This document shows, piece after piece, positions 57,333-64,000 of a DNA stretch of 64,000 nucleotides; the stretch's first letter is position 1, and the number at the start of each line of letters is the position of its first letter. The translations under genes were made by a program, and so were the position numbers. The stretch covers positions 62,001 to 126,000 of the forward strand of contig NZ_JACHYE010000001.1 in NCBI RefSeq assembly GCF_014192645.1. Direction: 5' to 3'. Source of the DNA: Herbaspirillum sp. Sphag64. GTDB taxonomy: Bacteria; Pseudomonadota; Gammaproteobacteria; Burkholderiales; Burkholderiaceae_D. Below the pieces are notes generated by a model, which saw nothing but the letters and a program-made list of their open reading frames with translations, had not been told where the DNA came from and did no database searches.

Positions 57333-58625
57333 ATGATGACCACTCTAGCCACCAGCCCGAGCAACAGCTATGCAGCACCGCTTGCCACCGCCTCGCCGCA
57401 GCAGCTCCGACGTGATCTGCGCGCCGCCGAAACCCGCAAGCGCCTGATGGCCATCGCGCTGATTGCCCCGCTGGCGATCTTCCTGCTGATCACCTTTGTG
57501 GCACCGATTGTGATGCTCCTCAAGCGCGCTGTTGAAAACCCGGAAATTGCCACCGCTCTGCCTGCGACCGTCAAAGTCCTGAGCCGATGGGACCGCAAGG
57601 GCCTGCCGCCTGATGAAGCCTATGTCTCGCTGACCGAAGACCTGCTCGCTGCGAAGAAGAATGAAACCCTCGGTCCGCTGGCCCGACGCATGAATACCGA
57701 ACTCTCCGGCGCGCGCTCGCTAATCATGGGTACTGCGCGTGTATTGCCCTTGCGCGATGCCGATGGCAAGTTGCTGCCGAGCACAGCGGTGCGACAAGCC
57801 CTGATCGGTCTCAACGACAAATGGGGGCAACCCGAAAGCTGGCAGATCATTGCCCAGAACGGTTCCCTGTACTCGTCCTATTACCTGCTGGCGTCGATGG
57901 ATCTGAAGCAAAACGCCAGTGGCAATATTATTCAGGCAGATCCCGATGCCTCGATCTTCCGCAGTATCTTTGGCCGCACGCTGTGGATGAGTCTGGTAGT
58001 CACCCTGCTGACCCTGTTATTGGCCTATCCGCTGGCCTACTGGCTCTCCAGCATGTCAGAGCGACGTGCCAACCTGCTGATGATTCTGGTGCTGATTCCG
58101 TTCTGGACCTCGATTCTGGTGCGCGTAGCAGCCTGGATTGTGCTGCTGCAATCGGAAGGTCTGGTCAACAAGGCACTGATGCTGAGCGGGCTGACACACT
58201 CGCCGCTGGAACTGGTATTCAACCGCACCGGCGTGTATATCTCGATGACCCATATCCTGTTGCCGTTCATGATCCTGCCGCTCTATAGCGTCATGAAGTC
58301 AGTACCGCCCACCTATCTGAAGGCGGCCATTTCGCTGGGCAGTCATCCGTTTGCGGCATTCTGGCGGGTCTATGTGCCGCAAACCTATCCGGGCATTGGC
58401 GCCGGCGTGCTACTGGTATTCATCATGGCCGGTGGCTACTACATCACACCAGCGCTGCTGGGTGGCCCGAATGAGCAAATGGTGAGTTACTTCATTGCCT
58501 ACTTCATCAATACCACCATCAACTGGGGCATGGCATGCGCACTGGGGACCTTGCTGCTCACGGCAACACTGATCCTGTATTCGGTCTACCGGCGTTTTGC
58601 CAAGACCGATGTCGGTATCTCCTGA
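57333..58625 (+). CDS. Polyamine/GABA-type ABC transporter permease (PotB-like, long loop)
   Basis: Inner-membrane permease of 430 residues. One helix near 45-65 is followed by an unusually long non-membrane stretch (about 65-205), then the usual permease core with LGSHPFAAFWRVYVPQTYPGI coupling region near the middle and about five further helices. This long periplasmic insertion is seen in some members of the family. Pairs with the next gene; the gap is 56 bases. Confidence 0.88.
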   Translation: MMTTLATSPSNSYAAPLATASPQQLRRDLRAAETRKRLMAIALIAPLAIFLLITFVAPIVMLLKRAVENPEIATALPATVKVLSRWDRKGLPPDEAYVSLTEDLLAAKKNETLGPLARRMNTELSGARSLIMGTARVLPLRDADGKLLPSTAVRQALIGLNDKWGQPESWQIIAQNGSLYSSYYLLASMDLKQNASGNIIQADPDASIFRSIFGRTLWMSLVVTLLTLLLAYPLAYWLSSMSERRANLLMILVLIPFWTSILVRVAAWIVLLQSEGLVNKALMLSGLTHSPLELVFNRTGVYISMTHILLPFMILPLYSVMKSVPPTYLKAAISLGSHPFAAFWRVYVPQTYPGIGAGVLLVFIMAGGYYITPALLGGPNEQMVSYFIAYFINTTINWGMACALGTLLLTATLILYSVYRRFAKTDVGIS

Positions 58626-58681
58626 CGCTACCCGCTCCGTTCATATTCGATGACTGCAACCACGCCAGACCGGAATTCGCC

Positions 58682-59515
58682 ATGACTAAACTGCCTCTGT
58701 TCCCGCCCTACATGTCGCTCATCGAGCGCCTCTGGTTCTTTGTTTCACGCAGCCTGAACCTGTTGATACTGCTGTTTCTGATCTTGCCGATTCTGGTGAT
58801 GATTCCCCTGTCCTTCAGTGACAGCAGCTTTTTAATGTATCCGATCCCGGGCTTTTCGCTGCGCTGGTATCACAACCTGTTCAGCTCCGACGAATGGATC
58901 AGTGCCGCCCGCAACAGCTTCATCGTTGCACCGGCTGCAACGCTGATCGCTACTGTGCTGGGCACACTGGCGGCAGTCGGACTGAACAAAGCCGACTTCC
59001 GTGGCAAAGCAATCCTGATGGCGGTGCTGATCTCGCCCATGATCGTGCCGGTGGTGGTGGTCGGTGTGGGTGTATATCTGTTCTTTGCCCAGATCGGCCT
59101 CTCCGACAGCTATCTTGGCCTGATCCTCGCGCATGCCGCGCTGGGTGCACCATTTGTGGTTACCACCGTACTGGCGACATTACAGAACTTCAACCACAAC
59201 GTGGTACGCGCCAGCCTTAGCCTGGGCGCCAGCCCGTTGTCGACCTTCTTCCGCATCACCTTACCGCTGATTGCACCGGGCCTGATCTCGGGCGCGCTGT
59301 TCGCCTTCACGACGTCGTTTGACGAGGTGGTATTGACCCTGTTTGTCGCCGGTCCTAATCAAGCTACCTTGCCGCGCCAGATGTTTGCCGGCATCAAAGA
59401 CAACATCAGCCCGACCATCGCTGCACTGGCGACCATCCTGATCATTTTCTCGACCAGCCTGCTGCTGGTACTGGAGTGGTTGCGCGGTCGTAACAAGGCT
59501 GCGGCAAAATTTTAG
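58682..59515 (+). CDS. Polyamine/GABA-type ABC transporter permease (PotC-like)
   Basis: Inner-membrane permease of 277 residues with about six helices and the coupling region ASLSLGASPLSTFFRITLPLIAPG, split here at the centre. ATG 58682 is chosen because longer reading overlaps the previous permease gene out of frame. Last component of the importer; gabD follows after 44 bases. Confidence 0.9.
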   Translation: MTKLPLFPPYMSLIERLWFFVSRSLNLLILLFLILPILVMIPLSFSDSSFLMYPIPGFSLRWYHNLFSSDEWISAARNSFIVAPAATLIATVLGTLAAVGLNKADFRGKAILMAVLISPMIVPVVVVGVGVYLFFAQIGLSDSYLGLILAHAALGAPFVVTTVLATLQNFNHNVVRASLSLGASPLSTFFRITLPLIAPGLISGALFAFTTSFDEVVLTLFVAGPNQATLPRQMFAGIKDNISPTIAALATILIIFSTSLLLVLEWLRGRNKAAAKF

Positions 59516-59559
59516 GTCATTTCAATTATTCATCCTCCGTATCGAGACAGGATTTCAAC

Positions 59560-61014
59560 ATGTTGCAACTCAACGATCCCAGCCTGCTGCGTCAACAAGC
59601 CTATATCGACGGCCGCTGGTGCGATGCCGACAACGCTGCCACCCTCACTGTCACCAATCCCGCCACAGACGAGGTCCTCGGTACTGTGCCAGAAATGGGC
59701 GTAACCGAAACACGCCGTGCGATTGCTGCCGCCAATACAGCCTGGGCCGGCTGGCGCAAGAAGACGGCCAAAGAGCGCAGTCTGGTGCTGCGTAAATGGT
59801 ATGAACTGATGGTCGCCAACGCCGACGATCTGGCCGCCATCATGACCGCGGAACAAGGCAAACCACTGCCCGAAGCCAAAGGTGAGATTGCCTATGCCGC
59901 CTCCTTCATTGAATGGTTCGGTGAGGAAGCCAAGCGCACCTATGGCGACACCATTCCCTCCCCTTCGCCGACCAGCCGCATTGTGGTCACACGGGAACCC
60001 ATCGGCGTCTGCGCCGCCATCACGCCGTGGAACTTCCCGGCTGCCATGATTACCCGCAAGGCGGCACCCGCCTTGGCAGCAGGTTGCACCATGGTACTCA
60101 AGCCAGCCGAAGCAACGCCGTTCTCGGCATTGGCGCTGGCGGTACTGGCCGAGCGTGCAGGTATTCCAGCAGGCGTGTTCAGCGTGGTCACCGGTGCGCC
60201 TAAAGCAATCGGTGGCGAAATGACCAGCAACCCATTGGTACGCAAGCTCACCTTTACTGGCTCCACAGCAGTGGGCAAGCTGCTGATGGAGCAATGTGCC
60301 TCCAGCATCAAGAAGCTATCGCTGGAGCTAGGTGGCAACGCGCCTTTTATCGTATTTGACGATGCCGATCTGGATGCCGCAGTCGAAGGCGCATTAGCCT
60401 CCAAGTTCCGCAATGTCGGCCAGACTTGCGTCTGCGCCAACCGCATCTACGTGCACGACAAAGTCTATGACGCCTTCGCCGAGAAACTGGTTGCCGCCGT
60501 CGCCCGCTTCAAGGTCGGCAATGGCTTCGAAGCCGGCGTCACTCACGGTCCGTTGATCGATGCCAAAGCTGTTGCCAAGGTCGAGCAACATATCGCTGAC
60601 GCCACCGCCAAGGGCGGCAAGGTAAGAATCGGTGGTAAACGCCATGCGCTGGGGCATACCTTCTTCGAGCCGACCGTCATCACCGACGTGACCAGCGACA
60701 TGCAGTTTGCCCGTGAAGAAACCTTCGGCCCACTCGCGCCACTGTTCCGCTTCCATACCGATGAAGAAGTCATCAGCATGGCCAACAATACCGAGTTCGG
60801 ACTAGCCAGCTACTTCTACTCACGCGACATCGGCCGCATCTGGCGTGTCGCAGAGGCACTCGAAAGCGGCATGGTCGGTATCAATACTGGCCTGATCTCC
60901 AACGAGGTGGCACCATTTGGCGGCGTCAAGCAATCCGGGCTGGGACGCGAGGGGTCGCACTACGGCATTGACGACTACATGGTCATCAAGTACCTGTGCA
61001 TGGGCGGACTCTGA
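59560..61014 (+). CDS. gabD: Succinate-semialdehyde dehydrogenase, NADP-type
   Basis: Aldehyde dehydrogenase of 484 residues that oxidises succinate semialdehyde to succinate, finishing the GABA shunt. Catalytic Cys290 in NVGQTCVCANRI, general base Glu256 in LSLELGGNAPFIV, and TFTGSTAVGK (residues 231-240). The Cys-Val-Cys pair is typical of GabD, where it can form a redox-sensitive disulfide. It closes the run that begins at gabT. Confidence 0.95.
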   Translation: MLQLNDPSLLRQQAYIDGRWCDADNAATLTVTNPATDEVLGTVPEMGVTETRRAIAAANTAWAGWRKKTAKERSLVLRKWYELMVANADDLAAIMTAEQGKPLPEAKGEIAYAASFIEWFGEEAKRTYGDTIPSPSPTSRIVVTREPIGVCAAITPWNFPAAMITRKAAPALAAGCTMVLKPAEATPFSALALAVLAERAGIPAGVFSVVTGAPKAIGGEMTSNPLVRKLTFTGSTAVGKLLMEQCASSIKKLSLELGGNAPFIVFDDADLDAAVEGALASKFRNVGQTCVCANRIYVHDKVYDAFAEKLVAAVARFKVGNGFEAGVTHGPLIDAKAVAKVEQHIADATAKGGKVRIGGKRHALGHTFFEPTVITDVTSDMQFAREETFGPLAPLFRFHTDEEVISMANNTEFGLASYFYSRDIGRIWRVAEALESGMVGINTGLISNEVAPFGGVKQSGLGREGSHYGIDDYMVIKYLCMGGL

Positions 61015-61063
61015 TCCAGCTCCCCTTGGCGTCGCACGGAAAGTCTGATTCTCACGTCTGCAC

Positions 61064-61122
61064 TATAATCTGCGCAGCCAGATAACCGATACCCGCCGTC
61101 ACTTCAAACGCGACGGCGGGTA
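61064..61122 (+). promoter_or_regulatory. Possible promoter and hairpin upstream of the photolyase genes
   Basis: A perfect TATAAT lies at 61064-61069 without a clear -35. A strong hairpin (TACCCGCCGTC and GACGGCGGGTA, loop 11 bases) follows at 61090-61122. It may end the gab run or form part of the 5' leader of the photolyase message. Confidence 0.4.
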
Positions 61123-61163
61123 CTGGTTTGGTTGGCCATGATTGATTGCCTGCGGAGAGAATT

Positions 61164-61268
61164 GTGACTATCAGCAAACCTGACCAAGGTCAGCGTCAGC
61201 ATCAGTGTTGGATGGGCGACCACAGCTGCGCCAAGCACGCTGGCCTCATCGGAGTGCGCTTGCGATGA
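61164..61268 (+). CDS. Possible short leader ORF, 34 codons
   Basis: A GTG-started frame with GGAGAG four bases upstream runs to a TGA that overlaps the ATG of the next gene (ATGA). The product has VTISKPDQGQ, two cysteines and a basic tail; no family recognised. The ribosome site and coupled overlap favour translation, but coding cannot be shown from one sequence. Confidence 0.3.
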   Translation: MTISKPDQGQRQHQCWMGDHSCAKHAGLIGVRLR

Positions 61269-62560
61269 CAACGCTGCTCTACTGGTTTCGCAACGATCTG
61301 CGGCTGCATGACAATCCGACGTTTGGTCGCGCCTGTGAACAGGCCAGCCAGCTGGTTCCGGTGTACTGCCGCCCACCTGAAACCACCACCGAATGGGGCT
61401 TCGCGCGTCGCGGAGTGCATCGGCAAACGTTCACTGCCAGCGCATTGCAGGGGCTGCAACAACAGTTGCAAGCCCGGCATAGCGACCTATTGATCCTCGA
61501 CGGCGAAGCCAGCGAGCTGCTGCCAGCGCTGGCAGCAGAGGTAGGTGCCAGTGGTGTGATCTGTGAAGACATTGCAGCCCCCGAAGAGCAGCAACAGGTA
61601 CAGCAGCTGCAAGCGCAAGGACTCACGGTAGACGCCGTATGGCAATCCTCGCTGCTGGACTACACCGACCTGACGCAACTGATGGGGCGCCAACCGGCCA
61701 GCTTTACTGTGTTCCGTCAACGTATCGAAGGCAGTGGCTTGCAGATACCGCTGCCACTGGATACGCTGCAACAACTACCTCCATTACCGGCATCGTTGCC
61801 TAGCCAAGACCTACCATCTTCACGTGTCGCAGAAGTCCGCAATGACCCTCGCTCGTCCTTCCCCTATGCCACAGCGGCCTGTGACGGCACTGAAACCACA
61901 GCATTACAGCATCTGCATCAATACCTGGAACGCAAGCTGCCGCACAGCTACAAGCAGACTCGCAATGGTTTGAGCGGGCTGGATTTTTCGAGTAAATTCT
62001 CCCCCTGGCTTGCCACGGGGGCACTATCAGCGCGGACCATCTATGCTGCCCTCCAACAGTTCGAACAAGTGCATGGGGCCAACGAAGGCAGCTACTGGCT
62101 CTGGTTTGAATTGCTCTGGCGCGATTATTTCCGCTTCATTCATCTGCAATACGGCAAGCGCCTGTATCACTATCAGGGATTGCGCAGCGAGCACGCATTA
62201 GCACCCAAGCCAGCCACACAGATCAAGGCACTGACACGTTGGTGTGCTGGCCAGACCGGCGAGCCGCTGGTCGATGCCGGCATGCGCGAACTGGCAGCCA
62301 CCGGCTACCTCTCCAACCGATTACGCCAGATTGTCGCCAGCTACTGGATTCACGATCTCGGTGGTGACTGGCGTGCCGGTGCCGCATGGTTTGAAGCGCA
62401 ACTTGTCGATTACGATGTCTACAGCAATCACGGTAACTGGCTCTACATCGCCGGACGCGGCACCGATCCACGTGGCGGACGCCGCTTCTATCCCCAAAAG
62501 CAGGCACGCGAGCACGATCCGCAAGGCCACTACCAATCTCTGTGGAGCGCTACAACGTGA
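61265..62560 (+). CDS. DASH-type cryptochrome / photolyase
   Basis: Blue-light flavoprotein of 431 residues. Seen: TLLYWFRNDLRLHDNPTF at the start (photolyase alpha/beta domain), the DASH-type KQTRNGLSGLDFSSKFSPWLATGALS, split at L, and WFELLWRDYFRF and the FAD-contact NHGNWLYIAGRGTDPR near the C-terminus. DASH proteins repair pyrimidine dimers, mainly in single-stranded DNA, using light. ATG 61265 opens the conserved N-terminus. It overlaps the next gene by four bases (GTGA). Confidence 0.93.
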   Translation: MTTLLYWFRNDLRLHDNPTFGRACEQASQLVPVYCRPPETTTEWGFARRGVHRQTFTASALQGLQQQLQARHSDLLILDGEASELLPALAAEVGASGVICEDIAAPEEQQQVQQLQAQGLTVDAVWQSSLLDYTDLTQLMGRQPASFTVFRQRIEGSGLQIPLPLDTLQQLPPLPASLPSQDLPSSRVAEVRNDPRSSFPYATAACDGTETTALQHLHQYLERKLPHSYKQTRNGLSGLDFSSKFSPWLATGALSARTIYAALQQFEQVHGANEGSYWLWFELLWRDYFRFIHLQYGKRLYHYQGLRSEHALAPKPATQIKALTRWCAGQTGEPLVDAGMRELAATGYLSNRLRQIVASYWIHDLGGDWRAGAAWFEAQLVDYDVYSNHGNWLYIAGRGTDPRGGRRFYPQKQAREHDPQGHYQSLWSATT

Positions 62561-64000
62561 GCCATGCACCAGCCAATACAATCCGTCTGATTCTGGGCGA
62601 TCAGCTCAATGTGCAGCATCCGTGGTTCCTCGACGTTGACGATGACGTTGTCTACCTCCTGATGGAAATCCGGCAAGAGACTGACTATGTGCTGCATCAT
62701 GCACAAAAGGTCATTGCCATCTTCGCAGCCATGCGCGACATGGCACGCCAGCTCAGCGAAGCAGGCCATCGCGTGCACTACCTGCGGATCAGCGATCCAC
62801 ACAATCAGCTGGCACTGGAGGCCAATCTGACGGCTGTGCTGACGCACTACCAGGCCCGCCACTGGCAATATCAGGCACCGGATGAATGGCGGCTCGACGA
62901 GCAGCTTTACCAGATGCAGCGCCCCATCGCCGCGGCGACTGGCGCAAGCGGCATGATGGTCGACAGCGCGCATTTTTACACCCAGCGGGACGAAGCGGCG
63001 AGCATTTTTGCGCAGCGCAAAAGCTGGCTGATGGAGCATTTCTATCGCCAGATGCGCGTCAAGTATCTGGTACTCATGGACAGTGATGGCAAACCAGCCG
63101 GTGGTCAATGGAACTACGATCAGGACAACCGCAAAGCCTGGAACGGCAAGCCCGGCGAACCGCTCGACCTACGCCCGCAGCACGACCATAGCGCGCTCTG
63201 GCAAGAAATTGTCGACGCTGGCGTGAAAACCTTTGGGCAGCCTCAGGAGAGCCGTTTGCGCTGGCCACTCAATCGTACCGAAGCATTGGAGCAGCTGGAG
63301 AATTTCATCACCTATGCGTTGCCACACTTCGGTGACTTTCAAGATGCGATGAGCACACAGGCGCCGCGCCTGTTCCACTCCCTGCTGTCGTTTGCGCTGA
63401 ACACTAAAATGCTCAGTCCGCAAGAAGTCGTGCAACGGGTTGAGCAGGCATGGCGTCATGGCAATGTCCCGCTGGCAGCGGCTGAAGGTTACATTCGCCA
63501 GATCCTCGGCTGGAGAGAATATGTACGCGGCGTCTACTGGCACCGCATGCCGGACTACGTCACCCAAAACCACTTCGCGCATGATGCCCCCTTGCCTGAG
63601 TGGTTCTGGACCGGGCGCACCAAGATGCGCTGTATGGCCAACGCCATCGGCGACTCACTCACCCATGCGCATGCCCATCACATCCAGCGGCTGATGGTGA
63701 TCGGTAATTTTGCCTTGCTTGCCGGACTAGATCCACAGGCGCTGCACCACTGGTATCTGGGCGTCTACATTGATGCCTTTGAATGGGTAGAGTTACCCAA
63801 CACGCTCGGCATGAGCCAGTTCGCCGATGGTGGCATGCTCGCTACCAAACCCTACGTCTCCGGCGCGGCCTATATCAATCGCATGAGCGATTACTGCAAG
63901 GGCTGCCATTACGACAAGGCACAACGCATCGGCGAACGCGCCTGTCCCTACAATGCACTGTACTGGGACTTCTTTGCACGCAACGAAGCAACACTGGCAA
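62557..64000 (+). CDS. Iron-sulfur bacterial cryptochrome/photolyase (PhrB/CryB type), cut by window edge
   Basis: Start GTG 62557, overlapping the previous stop; 481 codons are visible, against about 507 for Agrobacterium PhrB. Seen: RLILGDQLN, GWREYVRGVYWHRMPDY and HAHAHHIQRLMVIGNFALL of the FeS-BCP family, which repairs 6-4 photoproducts. The four Cys for the [4Fe-4S] centre are present: Cys359, Cys447, Cys450 and Cys463, with the same spacing (88, 3, 13) as in PhrB. The last few dozen residues lie outside the window. Confidence 0.93.
   Translation, partial: MSHAPANTIRLILGDQLNVQHPWFLDVDDDVVYLLMEIRQETDYVLHHAQKVIAIFAAMRDMARQLSEAGHRVHYLRISDPHNQLALEANLTAVLTHYQARHWQYQAPDEWRLDEQLYQMQRPIAAATGASGMMVDSAHFYTQRDEAASIFAQRKSWLMEHFYRQMRVKYLVLMDSDGKPAGGQWNYDQDNRKAWNGKPGEPLDLRPQHDHSALWQEIVDAGVKTFGQPQESRLRWPLNRTEALEQLENFITYALPHFGDFQDAMSTQAPRLFHSLLSFALNTKMLSPQEVVQRVEQAWRHGNVPLAAAEGYIRQILGWREYVRGVYWHRMPDYVTQNHFAHDAPLPEWFWTGRTKMRCMANAIGDSLTHAHAHHIQRLMVIGNFALLAGLDPQALHHWYLGVYIDAFEWVELPNTLGMSQFADGGMLATKPYVSGAAYINRMSDYCKGCHYDKAQRIGERACPYNALYWDFFARNEATLA

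Overview
The window reads as chromosomal DNA of a betaproteobacterium. The protein families, the moderately high GC, and the order selO-msrB-yciB-bolA-ppiC point to Burkholderiales, probably Oxalobacteraceae (inference; no rRNA or other phylogenetic marker is present). Coding density is high. I found no tRNA, rRNA, CRISPR array, prophage, integrase or intact transposase. The sequence is cut inside a gene at both ends.

Layout. (1) 1-1295: start of a fused indolepyruvate:ferredoxin oxidoreductase, minus strand. (2) 2141-7505: a phosphonate-type (2-aminoethylphosphonate) ABC importer, ATPase, fused double permease and binding protein, followed by a FAD amine oxidase of the kind found in phosphonate loci. 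(3) 7571-13282: a Nac-like LysR regulator divergent from a short-chain dehydrogenase, an aldehyde dehydrogenase, a second short-chain dehydrogenase and an MFS carrier; this is a catabolic unit of unknown substrate. (4) 13435-17326: a conserved housekeeping run, selO, msrB, yciB, bolA and a parvulin. (5) 17757-21329: one gene for a 1190-residue protein I do not recognise, flanked by two terminators with identical stems; it is the most novel item here. (6) 21418-28164: purL, a zinc-type quinone reductase with its divergent LysR regulator, and a BON lipoprotein. (7) 28480-36613: D-amino-acid dehydrogenase, Nnr, ybbA/tesA head to head, a glutamine amidotransferase-like protein and ppiD. (8) 36720-38843: a promoter-terminator unit without an ORF (possible small RNA), a sterol-desaturase-family protein, a small unknown gene and a MITE-like repeat. 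(9) 38842-48242: a complete branched-chain-type ABC importer between two acyl/aryl-CoA ligases, with a divergent Crp/Fnr regulator. (10) 48263-51921: a secreted alpha/beta hydrolase and a sensor kinase with two response regulators. (11) 52007-61014: a GABA-type module made of a MocR/GabR regulator, gabT, a four-gene polyamine/GABA ABC importer and gabD. (12) 61164-64000: two photolyase-family genes in tandem, a DASH cryptochrome and an iron-sulfur photolyase, preceded by a possible short leader ORF.

How the parts work together. Much of the window pairs import with catabolism of small nitrogen or carbon compounds: phosphonate, GABA or a related amine, an aromatic or fatty acid, and an unknown alcohol or aldehyde. 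Each has its own regulator or transporter nearby, which suits a metabolically versatile soil or water bacterium. The housekeeping run, purL, nnr and ppiD look like ordinary chromosome. The 17.4-21.4 kb segment has an AT-rich upstream region and no familiar family, and looks like accessory DNA.
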